From Candidatus Aminicenantota bacterium (GTDB taxonomy: Bacteria; Acidobacteriota; Aminicenantia; Aminicenantales; Saccharicenantaceae): a DNA stretch of 64,000 bases. Under the pieces are notes generated by a model. The model ran no database searches and was not told where the DNA came from. It saw nothing but the letters and a program-made list of their open reading frames with translations. Below are positions 44,354 through 52,334 of this stretch, one piece after another. The stretch is taken from the NCBI GenBank assembly GCA_026393975.1, contig JAPKZD010000009.1, positions 248,001 through 312,000 on the forward strand, read 5' to 3'. A program made the position numbers and the translations under genes. Each line of letters begins with the position of its first letter. The first letter of the stretch is position 1.

Positions 44354-44471
44354 GAAAAGGGGAGCGAGGGGTGCCCCCGCGGCATCCCTCGCTCCGGAAC
44401 AAAAAGAAGGAGGGTTATGGAAGGGTATCGGGAATGCGCATGCTCATGAAGCTTGTCATTGGCATCTCAAC
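44354..44471 (-). ncRNA. Candidate sigma-54-dependent small RNA
   Basis: A transcript from the promoter at 44481-44496 would begin with GGG near 44473-44471 and reach, after about 110 nt, a long hairpin (44361-44395) followed by CCTTTT, a plausible terminator. Between them the RNA contains ACCCTCCTTCTTTTT (complement of 44401-44415), an unpaired anti-Shine-Dalgarno stretch, as in small RNAs that block translation. No convincing open frame lies on this strand. The alternative is a long leader of the beta-propeller gene. No expression evidence is available. Confidence 0.35.
44361..44395. terminator. Long hairpin, terminator-like on the minus strand
   Basis: GGAGCGAGGG (44361-44370) pairs perfectly with CCCTCGCTCC (44386-44395), and the stem extends inward by about five more pairs (one G-U on the plus strand) around a five-base loop. 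On the minus strand it is followed by CCTTTTCTC. No T run follows on the plus strand. Confidence 0.6.
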
Positions 44472-44480
44472 CCGAATTAC

Positions 44481-44496
44481 TGCATATTTTATGCCA
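44481..44496 (-). promoter_or_regulatory. Sigma-54 promoter in the gap beside the beta-propeller gene
   Basis: Minus strand TGGCATAAAATATGCA matches TGGCAY-N5-TTGCW with one mismatch (A for the first T of the -12 box). GG-to-GC spacing is correct. A GTAAA-N5-TTTAC palindrome is centred 49 bp upstream. Confidence 0.6.
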
Positions 44497-44537
44497 GTTC
44501 GGAGCCCGGTTTTTCCCCTAATGGAGCGCGGAGGGGC

Positions 44538-44574
44538 GTAAATTCCGTTTACAGGGGGACCTTTCCCGTTTACA
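44538..44574. promoter_or_regulatory. Enhancer-like sites upstream of the 44481 sigma-54 promoter
   Basis: GTAAA-TTCCG-TTTAC (44538-44552) is a palindrome with the same spacing as the site at 49776-49790. A direct repeat of GTTTACA (44547-44553 and 44568-44574, 21-bp period) adds a half-site one helical register further. Such arrays are typical binding sites for NtrC-type activators. Confidence 0.5.
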
Positions 44575-44676
44575 AGCCGCGGGGACCGGCAGAAAAAGCG
44601 TCGCTTGACGGGTACGGCGGGGGGCCGGAGCCTGGCATCCGGATTTTGGACGGGATGGCGGTAAGGTTCAGGCCGC
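44575..44676. other. Remaining intergenic DNA between hairpin region and receiver gene
   Basis: Apart from the elements listed separately, the 44235-44676 gap shows no gene I can support. Open frames on the plus strand here (such as a 33-residue hydrophobic one ending at 44541) overlap the sigma-54 promoter and lack a signal of coding use. Confidence 0.4.
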
Positions 44677-45054
44677 TTATTCCAGGGGATTCCTGGGCTG
44701 AAGGACTCTGTCGATCGAGAGATCGAGGACGTTGAGGTCGAGCGGCTTGACGAAAAAATGGCTGATCGCGAGCCGGCTCATGTCCTCGATCTTGACATCG
44801 TCCGGATAGGCGGTGATCAGCATGGCTTCCCCCTCGAAGCCCTGCTCCCTAAGTTTCTTGATGAGCTCCATGCCGTTCATGTAGGGAAGCTTGTAGTCGG
44901 CGATGACGAGGTCCACCCGCGAGTCCTTGAGCTTGGAAAGGGCCTCCCTCGAGTCCTTGATGGAAGAAACCCTGTATTTCTTGCCGAGAAGCAGGCTGAA
45001 CGTCTTGCGGATGTTTTCGTCGTCGTCCACGATCACGATCTTTTTCGTTGCCAT
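44677..45054 (-). CDS. Stand-alone response-regulator receiver protein (CheY-like)
   Basis: 125 residues forming one receiver domain: acidic pocket at Asp10-Asp11, phospho-acceptor Asp53 in LVIADYKLPYMNG, Thr in MLITAY and Lys in HFFVKPLDL. There is no output domain. ATG at 45054 (MATKKIVIVDDD) is preferred to one at 45105, which would begin inside the promoter. A sigma-54 promoter lies at 45089-45104, so the protein seems to be made under control of an NtrC-type activator, most simply the regulator encoded just upstream (45210-46556). It may serve as a phosphate sink, an adaptor or a brake on the neighbouring kinase. Confidence 0.9.
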   Translation of the reverse strand: MATKKIVIVDDDENIRKTFSLLLGKKYRVSSIKDSREALSKLKDSRVDLVIADYKLPYMNGMELIKKLREQGFEGEAMLITAYPDDVKIEDMSRLAISHFFVKPLDLNVLDLSIDRVLQPRNPLE

Positions 45055-45088
45055 TTGATGTCTATTTCCATCGATCAGCCCTATTAAA

Positions 45089-45104
45089 TGCACCTTTTGT
45101 GCCA
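45089..45104 (-). promoter_or_regulatory. Sigma-54 promoter of the receiver gene
   Basis: Minus strand TGGCACAAAAGGTGCA matches the consensus with one mismatch (G for the first T of the -12 box). The start would lie near 45078, about 25 nt before the ATG at 45054. Confidence 0.7.
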
Positions 45105-45173
45105 ATTCCGGCCGCTGTTCATCAGGGAAAAAAGGGGTCGGGGAACGGCCTCCAGGCAGATTGGCCCAAGATT

Positions 45174-45200
45174 ATTTACAGGCGGGAAAGGGAGTTTACA
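45174..45200. promoter_or_regulatory. Enhancer-like site upstream of the receiver promoter
   Basis: GGAAA-GGGAG-TTTAC (45185-45199) is a near-palindrome of the GTAAA-N5-TTTAC type with one mismatch, centred 88 bp upstream of the -24 box. ATTTACA (45174-45180) and GTTTACA (45194-45200) repeat with a 20-bp period, much like the 21-bp repeat at 44547-44574. Confidence 0.45.
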
Positions 45201-45209
45201 CGGCACGGG

Positions 45210-46556
45210 TCAGGACGGTTCCCCCAAGTCGAGGCCGTATTCCTTGATCTTCTTGTCCAGGGTCGGACGGCTGATCTGAAGGATCTGGCTGGCCCGGGTC
45301 TTGCTCCCCTTGACGGAGCCGAGGACGTACTGGATGTACTTTTTTTCGACCTCTTCGAGCGGGACGAGATCGTCGCCGAAGGACCGCCTTTCGTCGGGCT
45401 CGAGCGGCAGGTTCTCCTTAAGCACGACGTCCCCCTTGGCCAGGATGACGGCCCGGGTCAGGGCGTTCTCGAGCTCGCGGACGTTTCCCCGCCAGGGAAT
45501 TTCGACGAGGATCTTCATGACTTCGGGCGGGACCTTGCGGACGTTGCGGCGGAGGTCCCGGTTGATCTTTTCGAGGAGGTAGGCGACGAGGTCGGGGATG
45601 TCCTCCCGCCGTTCCCGGAGCGGCGGCAAGGTGATCTCGACGACCTTGAGCCGGTAATAAAGGTCCTCGCGGAACTTCCCTTTTTCGATCAACCCCTTCA
45701 GGTTCTGGTTGGTGGCGGCGATGATACGGGCCTCGGTTTTGAGGACCTTCTCCCCCCCGACCTTCATGAAATCCCGGGTCTCGCTGATCCGGAGGAGCTT
45801 GCTCTGGAGATTGGGAGAGACGTCGCCGACCTCGTCCAGGAAGAGCGTGCCCTTGCCGGCGATCTCGAACTTGCCCTTGGTCTCGCTGACGGCGTCCGTG
45901 AAGGCGCCCTTGACGTGCCCGAAGAGCTCGCTTTCGAGGAGGGTGTCAGAGATCGCGCAGCAATTGATGACGATGAACGGCTCGTCCCGGCAGGGACCGT
46001 TGTAGTGGATGGCCTTGGCCACGAGCTCCTTGCCCGTGCCGCTCTCACCCTGGATGAGGACGTTGGTCCGCGTGTTGGCGACGGACCCGATGAGCTTGAA
46101 GACGCCCCTCATCCCGGCCGAGTGGCCGATGATGTTGTCGATCGTGTATTCCTTCTTCTTCTCCTCGACGAGGTAGCTGACCTTCTCCTCCAAGGCCCGG
46201 ACCTGGAAGGCCTTGTCGATCGTCAGATCGAGCTCCGTGGCGTTGAGCGGCTTGACGAGATATTCGAAGGCCCCGAGCTTGATCGCCTCGACCGTCGTCT
46301 TCATGTCGTCGAAGGCGGTCATGATCAGGATGATGGCCCGGCGGTTGCGTTCCTTGATCTTGCGCAGGACCTCAAGCCCGTCGATATCGGGGAGGCGGAG
46401 GTCGAGAAGGACGAGGTCCGGGCAGGATTCCGCGAAGGCCCGGACGCCCCCCTCTCCGGTATCGGCCGTGGCCACCTCGAAGCCTTTTTTCCCGAGCTGG
46501 GAGGCCAGGGTTTTACGGACGAGCGGGTCGTCTTCGATGATCAGGATGGATTTCAT
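45210..46556 (-). CDS. NtrC-family sigma-54-dependent response regulator
   Basis: 448 residues in three domains: receiver (1-120; Asp52 in LVLLDLRLPDIDG), AAA+ activator (about 140-370; Walker A GESGTGKE, GAFTDA loop that contacts sigma-54, Walker B TLFLDEVGD) and a Fis-type helix-turn-helix (about 410-445; TRASQILQISRPTLDKKIKEYGL). The GAFTDA loop is complete, so it should open sigma-54 promoters. Its ATG overlaps the kinase stop (ATGA), making it the kinase's cognate partner. Predicted targets are the sigma-54 promoters at 49702-49717, 45089-45104 and 44481-44496. Confidence 0.95.
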   Translation of the reverse strand: MKSILIIEDDPLVRKTLASQLGKKGFEVATADTGEGGVRAFAESCPDLVLLDLRLPDIDGLEVLRKIKERNRRAIILIMTAFDDMKTTVEAIKLGAFEYLVKPLNATELDLTIDKAFQVRALEEKVSYLVEEKKKEYTIDNIIGHSAGMRGVFKLIGSVANTRTNVLIQGESGTGKELVAKAIHYNGPCRDEPFIVINCCAISDTLLESELFGHVKGAFTDAVSETKGKFEIAGKGTLFLDEVGDVSPNLQSKLLRISETRDFMKVGGEKVLKTEARIIAATNQNLKGLIEKGKFREDLYYRLKVVEITLPPLRERREDIPDLVAYLLEKINRDLRRNVRKVPPEVMKILVEIPWRGNVRELENALTRAVILAKGDVVLKENLPLEPDERRSFGDDLVPLEEVEKKYIQYVLGSVKGSKTRASQILQISRPTLDKKIKEYGLDLGEPS

Positions 46557-48013
46557 GACGCCTCCTCCGTTGGGATGAGAATGACGAACACGCTCCCCCT
46601 CCCCCGCTTCTTGCCGACTCGGATCGTCCCGTTGTGCTGTTCGACGATCTTCCGGGCGTTGGCCAGGCCGAGCCCGAAGCCGGAGGGCTTGGTCGAGAAG
46701 AACGGCTCGAAGATATTCTCGCGATCCTTTTCCGGGATACCGGGCCCGTTGTCCGAGATCCGGATCAGGGCCTTCCTCTTTCCGCCTTCCTCGACCGGCT
46801 CACAGACGATGCTGATCTTTCCGCCGGCCTCGAGGGCCTCGTGGGCGTTGCGGAGGACGTTGAGGAAGACCTGGCGCATCTTGTCGCCGTCGACGTGGAT
46901 CTGGGGCAGCCCCTCGGCGTAGGTCGTCTCCACGACGACCTTCTTCCGGGCGAGCGTCTCCCTGAGCAGCTTGAGCGATTCCTCGACGATCTGTTCGATC
47001 GGCCACCGCTCCAGGCTGAGCTCCTGGACGCGGGTGAAATTGAGGAGCTCCTTGATGAAGCGCTCGATCTGGTCGATACCCTCGAGCGACAGGCCGAGGT
47101 GGGCCTTGATCGTCTCTGCGAAGCTCTCCTCTTCGGCGACTTTCTGGACGTTGAGCTTGACGGAGGTGAGGGGGTTCCGGATCTCGTGGGCGATCGTCGC
47201 CGCCATGCGCCCAACAGAGGCCAGTTTCTCGTGCTGGACGAGCTTCCGGTTGGCGTCCTCCATCCGGTCACGGGCGTGGAGGAGCTGGCCCGTCATTTCG
47301 TTGAAGCTCCGGGCCAAGTCGCCGACCTCGTCCCTCGAAGCGATGGCGATGGCCTGGGAGAAATCCCCCTTCGAGATCCTGACGGTCCCCTCGACCAGCC
47401 GGTGGAGGGGCCGGGTGATCCGCCTGGCCAGGAGCGTCGCCCCGGCGATTCCGAGGAGGAACCCGCCGGCCCCGATGAGCAGGAGAACCTTCTGGACCTC
47501 GCGTAGCTTGGTGTACATGGGCTCCAGGGACATGCCGATCTTGACCGAGGCCCATTTCTCGTCCTCATTCTGCGGAAAAATGGGAATTTCGACCTCGCGG
47601 ACCCTCATCCTCCGGCCCTCGATTTGGATCACTTTTTCTTCGGAAAACGGGGGGTCATCGCGGGTGACACCTTCCAGGACGCGGCTCCCCTGGCCAAGGT
47701 CTCCCTGTCCGGGGAGGAGTTCGCCGGTGACATACGCCCGGCCCGCCCTGTCGTAGAAAATGATGTAGGGCATGTCTTCGTCGATGTGGTCGTCGACGTA
47801 TTTCTGGATCGCGGCCTGGTCCGGGCGAAAGAGAGACTGGTAGTTGGCGTCCTTCATGCTCTCGGCGAGAAGGAGCGCCCGGGCTTCCGCCTCCTCCGAG
47901 AGTATGGCGGCTTCGCGGCCTTGGCTGACGACAAGGACGGCCCCGAAGAGAAGGCAGACAAGCAGGGTAATCCAGAAGACGAGGCGCGTAGAAATCGATA
48001 TCTTGAGTTTCAC
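46553..48013 (-). CDS. Membrane sensor histidine kinase
   Basis: 486 residues from GTG at 48013, ten bases after the upstream stop. TM1 (about 8-30), a periplasmic Cache-like sensor (about 35-185; DMPYIIFYDRAGRAYVTG), TM2 (about 190-212), HAMP (about 213-265), then H-box TIAHEIRNPLTSVKLN, N-box NVLRNAHEAL, G1 DNGPGIP, F-box FEPFFSTKPSG and G2 GFGLGLA. The form resembles NtrB/AtoS-type kinases that pair with NtrC regulators. It is translationally coupled to the regulator gene and preceded by a periplasmic binding protein in the same operon, which may present ligand to the sensor. Confidence 0.93.
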   Translation of the reverse strand: MKLKISISTRLVFWITLLVCLLFGAVLVVSQGREAAILSEEAEARALLLAESMKDANYQSLFRPDQAAIQKYVDDHIDEDMPYIIFYDRAGRAYVTGELLPGQGDLGQGSRVLEGVTRDDPPFSEEKVIQIEGRRMRVREVEIPIFPQNEDEKWASVKIGMSLEPMYTKLREVQKVLLLIGAGGFLLGIAGATLLARRITRPLHRLVEGTVRISKGDFSQAIAIASRDEVGDLARSFNEMTGQLLHARDRMEDANRKLVQHEKLASVGRMAATIAHEIRNPLTSVKLNVQKVAEEESFAETIKAHLGLSLEGIDQIERFIKELLNFTRVQELSLERWPIEQIVEESLKLLRETLARKKVVVETTYAEGLPQIHVDGDKMRQVFLNVLRNAHEALEAGGKISIVCEPVEEGGKRKALIRISDNGPGIPEKDRENIFEPFFSTKPSGFGLGLANARKIVEQHNGTIRVGKKRGRGSVFVILIPTEEAS

Positions 48014-48023
48014 GGTGTTCCGC

Positions 48024-49637
48024 TCATTCCTCCAGCCAGATGTCTTTGACGTCGAGAAAGACGAACCCCATGGCCGGGAGGCGCACGCCTCGGACCCGGG
48101 GCAGAAAGGCGATGCGGATGCGTTCCGAGAACAAGGGGATCGAGGGCACCTCCTCGTACAGGGTCTTTTCGATCTCCCGGAAAAGGCCCGCCCGCATTTC
48201 CCAGCTCGGCTCAACCTCGGCCTGGTCGAGCAGGCCGTCGAGCCGCGGGTTCGCATACCGGGCGCTGAGCTCGTTGACGACCGACCGGGAATGATAGAGG
48301 GGGACGATGATGTTCTCGGGGTCCGGAAAGTCCATCGTGTATTCGAGGAATTTCAGGTAGGGCCCCCGGACGCTCAGGATGTCCTCCGGCTTTCGAAGGT
48401 ACTTCACGTCGAGCTTGATCTCCATCGCCCCGAGCTGCCGCCCGAGCTCCCTGGCGAAACGGGAATCCTCCTCGGTCCGCGGCGACGAGAAAATGAGCAT
48501 GACCGTCAGGTCTTTTCGCCCGCCTCCCGGCAGGAGCCGGTCGAGGAGGAGCTTGGCCGTAACGGTATCGGTGAACGGGCCGACGGCCTTGGGGAAAAAA
48601 CCGGGGAGCAGGGGCGGAATGTAGTTGTCCAGGACCTGGTGGAGGGTCGAGGGCGAGTCGCAGGCCTCGGCCAGGCGGGCCTTATCGAGTCCCAGGGCCA
48701 GGGCCTTGCGGACCTCGGGACGGTCGAACGGGGGAATATCGCAACTCAGGGCCAGGAAGAACGATTTCAGGGTGCTGTTCTCCAGGATCGGGTAACGCTT
48801 GCGAAGGATTTTCTCCGAAGTCACCGAGATCAGGTGGACGTCCCCCTCCTCGAACTGGTCATCCGTGAAATGGGGGCTGTACTCGATGGCCGAGAGGTAG
48901 GGCTTCTTGCCAAAATACGACGGGTTCCGTTCGAGCCGGACGCCCAGGATGTCCAGGCGGGGACTGCGGATCCATTCGGCGAACTGGAAGGGACCCGTCC
49001 CGACAGGCTTATGGAAGAAGCCCCGGCCCTGGCTCTCGAGGAGGTCTTTCGGCAGGACCTTGCAGTAGTACATCCCCAGGAGATAGAGGCCGGAGACGTA
49101 GGGACGTTTCCAGCGTATTTCGAAGGTCGACTTGTCGATCACCCGGAACCCCGTGACCTCGGACGCTTTGCCCTGCCAGAACTCCTCGGCACCGACGACC
49201 TTTTGGGTAAAGTATTGGTAGTAGGTATTGCCCGGCCTGTTCTTGACTAGCCGCTCGAGGGAGTACTTGACGTCGTCGGCCGTGAGATCCCGGCCGTTGT
49301 GGAAACGGACGCCCGGCCGGAGGAAAAACGTGATGCGCGTCCCGCCGTCGGAGACCGTCCAGTACTCGGCCAGGGAGGGCGTTGGGTTGAAATGGCTGTC
49401 GAACTTGACCAGCCCGTCGTAGAGCTGTTCGCAGATGAAGTAATGGGATACCTCGGCCGGGTCGAAGACCTGGTTGAAAGGCGTCAGGTACGCCTTGATC
49501 CGCAAGGTCCCGTTGTACCTCGGCGTGGGTTCGGGGTTTTGCTGGACGAGCGCGGCCGGGGAGCCGGACGCGGCGATGGCGATGAGCAGAGCGAGGAACG
49601 ACAGGGAAAAAGGGCGTTCGCGGCGGGCGGTCAGCAT
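48024..49637 (-). CDS. Periplasmic peptide-type solute-binding protein (SBP family 5)
   Basis: 537 residues with a cleavable signal peptide (about 1-30) and no lipobox. It shows the family-5 pattern for oligopeptide or nickel binders (FNQVFDPAEVSHYFICEQLYDGLVKFD, FHNGRDLTADDVKYSLERL, GTGPFQFAEW). No ABC permease or ATPase gene follows; instead it is the first gene of an operon with a histidine kinase and NtrC-type regulator. A co-sensor role is therefore likelier than transport alone. A sigma-54 promoter lies 65 bp upstream of the ATG. Confidence 0.9.
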   Translation of the reverse strand: MLTARRERPFSLSFLALLIAIAASGSPAALVQQNPEPTPRYNGTLRIKAYLTPFNQVFDPAEVSHYFICEQLYDGLVKFDSHFNPTPSLAEYWTVSDGGTRITFFLRPGVRFHNGRDLTADDVKYSLERLVKNRPGNTYYQYFTQKVVGAEEFWQGKASEVTGFRVIDKSTFEIRWKRPYVSGLYLLGMYYCKVLPKDLLESQGRGFFHKPVGTGPFQFAEWIRSPRLDILGVRLERNPSYFGKKPYLSAIEYSPHFTDDQFEEGDVHLISVTSEKILRKRYPILENSTLKSFFLALSCDIPPFDRPEVRKALALGLDKARLAEACDSPSTLHQVLDNYIPPLLPGFFPKAVGPFTDTVTAKLLLDRLLPGGGRKDLTVMLIFSSPRTEEDSRFARELGRQLGAMEIKLDVKYLRKPEDILSVRGPYLKFLEYTMDFPDPENIIVPLYHSRSVVNELSARYANPRLDGLLDQAEVEPSWEMRAGLFREIEKTLYEEVPSIPLFSERIRIAFLPRVRGVRLPAMGFVFLDVKDIWLEE

Positions 49638-49701
49638 GGAGATGGCCTCATGATAACGAAAACCCGGAAAAAATGCATCTTGCGGTCCTCTCTCAACTCA
49701 G

Positions 49702-49717
49702 AGCAAGGTTCATGCCA
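49702..49717 (-). promoter_or_regulatory. Sigma-54 promoter of the SBP-kinase-regulator operon
   Basis: Minus strand TGGCATGAACCTTGCT matches the consensus fully and is nearly identical to the promoter at 1353-1368. The start lies near 49692, about 55 nt before the ATG. Since the operon encodes a sigma-54 activator, this implies positive autoregulation. Confidence 0.75.
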
Positions 49718-49774
49718 GAGCCAAAGAGATCTAGCCTGGAAACCGGCCACTGCGGCGGATGAAAATTAGAAAAA

Positions 49775-49791
49775 CGTAAAATATCTTTACG
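49775..49791. promoter_or_regulatory. Palindromic enhancer-like site of the SBP operon
   Basis: CGTAAA-ATATC-TTTACG, perfect 6-bp arms, centred 66 bp upstream of the -24 box. It lies in a short AT-rich stretch after the convergent dipeptidase gene end. Confidence 0.6.
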
Positions 49792-49812
49792 GACCGGCCG
49801 GAGAGTCCGGCT

Positions 49813-51054
49813 CTATTTCTCCGCCAAGTCGATGACCTTCTGGAAGACGCGGAAGAAGTTGCCGCCCCAAATCTTCTCGATCTCGCGGTCCGTGTAGCCG
49901 CGCCGGAGGAGTTCCTCGGTCACATGGATCATACCGCTCACGTCGTCACAGCCGACGACCCCGCCGCCGCCGTCGAAGTCTGTGCCGATCCCGACGTAAT
50001 CCACGCCGACGACCTTTCTGACGTGGTCGATGTGGTCGACGAGATCATGGACGTTGGCCCGGACCTGGGGGAACTTCTCGTTGACGGCCTGCCGCTCGGC
50101 CATGGCCTTCGTCCGGACGGCCTCGTCCTTGATCTGGCGGATGTTGCCGTACTTGGCCTCGAGCTCCTTCATGGCCTTTTCCCGTTCGGGGATGACGGGA
50201 GGCGTTTTGACATAGGCGGACAGGAAGCAGATCTGGACAACGCCGCCGTTCTTGGCCAAAGCCCGCAACTGGTCGTCCGTCAGGTTCCGGGGGTTGTCGC
50301 AGACGGCCCGGGCGCTCGAATGGGAGGCGATGATCGGGGCCTTGGTCACGGCCAGGATGTCCGAAATGGATTTTTCCGACGCATGGGAAATGTCGATGAT
50401 CATGCCCCGCCTGTTGCATTCCGCCACGACCTCGCGGCCGAACGCGCTCAGGCCCCTGTCTGCGGGATCGCTGCGGTCGGTCGAGGAATCGCAGATATCG
50501 TTGTCCGAGGAATGGCAGAGAGTGATATAGCGGACGCCCTTCTCGTAGAAGAGCCGAATGAGGGCCAGGTCCCGGCCAATGGGATAGCCGTTCTCGAGGC
50601 CGATGAAGGCCGTGAGCTTGCCCTCTTTTTTGAGGCGCCGGGCGCCCTGGGGGTCGACGGCCAGCCCGATGACCGGAGAGTATTCCTCCGTCATTTTGCG
50701 GACGGCCTCGACGGCCCGCAGAGCGCTGTCCTTGGCCTTGGCGTAGGCCTCCGGCGTCACGGGACCTTGGCCGACGAAGGCGGCGAAGAACTCGGCGTCG
50801 AGGCCGCCTTCGCGCATCCGGGGCAGGTCGATCTTGCCGACGCCGCGCGCGCTCGGGTCGTGCCGGTCGCCGATCTTCCAGTCCGTCCTGAGCAGGCTGA
50901 ACGCGGTGTCGCAGTGGGTATCGACGGTCAGCATCCTCTTGTGCAGTTCGCGCGCTTTCTCCTCGACGGTCGGAGGCGTCTTGGCGACGTTGCAGGCCGA
51001 GACGAGGAAGGCTAAGGCGATGGCCGGACCCATTCCAATTTTGCGAATCTTCAT
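49813..51054 (-). CDS. M19 membrane dipeptidase, lipoprotein
   Basis: 413 residues. Signal peptide with lipobox LVSAC, then the amidohydrolase barrel of renal-dipeptidase type: TVDTHCDT (metal ligands His/Asp), Glu in FIGLENGYPIG, His in IDISHASEKS, His in IIASHSSARAV, Asp in IGTDFDGGGG. Hydrolyses dipeptides, in the periplasm. An ATATCAGGAAC ribosome site precedes the ATG at 51054; a -10 TATAAT (51132-51137, minus strand) lies 78 bp before it. Confidence 0.93.
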   Translation of the reverse strand: MKIRKIGMGPAIALAFLVSACNVAKTPPTVEEKARELHKRMLTVDTHCDTAFSLLRTDWKIGDRHDPSARGVGKIDLPRMREGGLDAEFFAAFVGQGPVTPEAYAKAKDSALRAVEAVRKMTEEYSPVIGLAVDPQGARRLKKEGKLTAFIGLENGYPIGRDLALIRLFYEKGVRYITLCHSSDNDICDSSTDRSDPADRGLSAFGREVVAECNRRGMIIDISHASEKSISDILAVTKAPIIASHSSARAVCDNPRNLTDDQLRALAKNGGVVQICFLSAYVKTPPVIPEREKAMKELEAKYGNIRQIKDEAVRTKAMAERQAVNEKFPQVRANVHDLVDHIDHVRKVVGVDYVGIGTDFDGGGGVVGCDDVSGMIHVTEELLRRGYTDREIEKIWGGNFFRVFQKVIDLAEK

Positions 51055-51216
51055 TGATGTTCCTGATATCCCCCGGAGAGAAACATCTCCCCCATCGGCA
51101 TGAGGCCACAATTGGCGGGCATTAGACGGGCATTATAGCAGATTCGCGGCTTAGGGGAGATGCCCGGAGGAGACCGATCTTTCCAAGGGACCGCGTTTGA
51201 ATGATCGGGGAGACGT

Positions 51217-52197
51217 TTATCGGCTCGGCGGGGCGGGGCGCGACAGAACGTAATAGTTGCCGGAAACGCTTCCCTTCGCTTTCCGGAAATCGACCACCCG
51301 GTAGCCGCGGGCGAAGAGGCCCTGGAAGACCTCGCGAGTGGCCAGCCTCCAGTCGACGGGGATTCGGCGCACATCCACGTCGGCCACATCGGTTTCCTGG
51401 AGCATCCTGTAGAAATCCAAAGGGACTCGGACGAGAAGGACGTCTCCCCCGACGTTCCCATCGGTCCGCTCCACGACCTCGAGATCGAGCTCGGAGCTCT
51501 TCCCCGTCACCCGCCGGATGCCGGCCCGGATGGGTTGGGGCGCGGCAAGCGCCGCCTCGAGGTCATAGGCCGGCTCTCTCCTTCCCGCCTTCTTTTCGAG
51601 GTCCCAGGACATCAGGAAGCGGTCGGTGGGGACGTCCAGCCGGTTGAGGAGGCCGCCGTATTCGCCGTAGGTCGCCACCCGGTATTCGAGGACGTCCATG
51701 CCGAAATGGTGGACGTTGCGGTGGGCGTTGACCCCGGTCAGCGGATCGTAGGTGCAGATCACGGTGGAGACGCCCAGGATGTCGAGGACGAGCTCCCTCT
51801 GAAACTCTTTGAGCTGGAGGCCCAGCCCGTAACTCTGGTAGGCCTTCCGGACCCCGGCGTACTGGGAGTAGAAACGCAGGTTCGAGCGGTCGCGGAAGCC
51901 GGCCTCCTTGTCGCGGACGCCGACGAAGCCGTAGCAGAAGCCGACGAGGTTTTTCCCGTCGGCCACGAAGCCCCGGCCGGGGGCTTCGACGAAAGCACCG
52001 ATGAAGAGGCTCCCCCCCTCGTGGAAGACGTTTTCGCACATCATGTTCCGCGTGCCGGCAAGGCGGTCTTCGGGGAAATCCCAGATCTCGTTGCGCAGGT
52101 CCTCGTACATCCTGTAATCTTCGGATTCGTGGGAGGTCTCGACGCGCAGGAGGAACCGTCTGTCTCGGACGGCGACGGTTTTTTCCAGGTCTCTCAT
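51217..52197 (-). CDS. GNAT-fold acetyltransferase-like protein
   Basis: 326 residues. The N-terminal 200 residues resemble a GNAT domain (NLVGFCYGFVGVRD as strands 2-4; SQYAGVRKAYQSYGLGLQLKEFQRELV as the acetyl-CoA loop, cf. Q/RxxGxG/A; TYDPLTGVNAHRNVHHFGMDVLEY). The C-terminal 120 residues form a second alpha/beta unit. It resembles a group of predicted acetyltransferases (COG3375-like); the acceptor is unknown. It is not in an operon. Confidence 0.75.
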   Translation of the reverse strand: MRDLEKTVAVRDRRFLLRVETSHESEDYRMYEDLRNEIWDFPEDRLAGTRNMMCENVFHEGGSLFIGAFVEAPGRGFVADGKNLVGFCYGFVGVRDKEAGFRDRSNLRFYSQYAGVRKAYQSYGLGLQLKEFQRELVLDILGVSTVICTYDPLTGVNAHRNVHHFGMDVLEYRVATYGEYGGLLNRLDVPTDRFLMSWDLEKKAGRREPAYDLEAALAAPQPIRAGIRRVTGKSSELDLEVVERTDGNVGGDVLLVRVPLDFYRMLQETDVADVDVRRIPVDWRLATREVFQGLFARGYRVVDFRKAKGSVSGNYYVLSRPAPPSR

Positions 52198-52260
52198 CGT
52201 TCGGCTCCCCTCATTCTAACCGAAGGACGCGGCGCGTTCAATAACCCGGCCCCGCGGTTT

Positions 52261-52289
52261 TTGACAGGATGGCTATGGCATGCTATACA
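52261..52289 (+). promoter_or_regulatory. Sigma-70 promoter for the lipid kinase
   Basis: TTGACA, 17 bp, TATACA, 45 bp before the ATG; the best sigma-70 match of this region. Confidence 0.7.
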
Positions 52290-52334
52290 TGACATGGGTG
52301 AGTCGCTCGGCGTGATCACGGAACCATCAAAACC

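Noticed and set aside
44455-44475. Plus-strand TGGCAT near 44460 as a sigma-54 box
   Set aside because: No TTGC at the required distance.
44316-44735. Plus-strand frames in the 44.2-44.7 kb gap
   Set aside because: They overlap the sigma-54 promoter, hairpin and receiver gene end; composition is not coding and no domain is seen.
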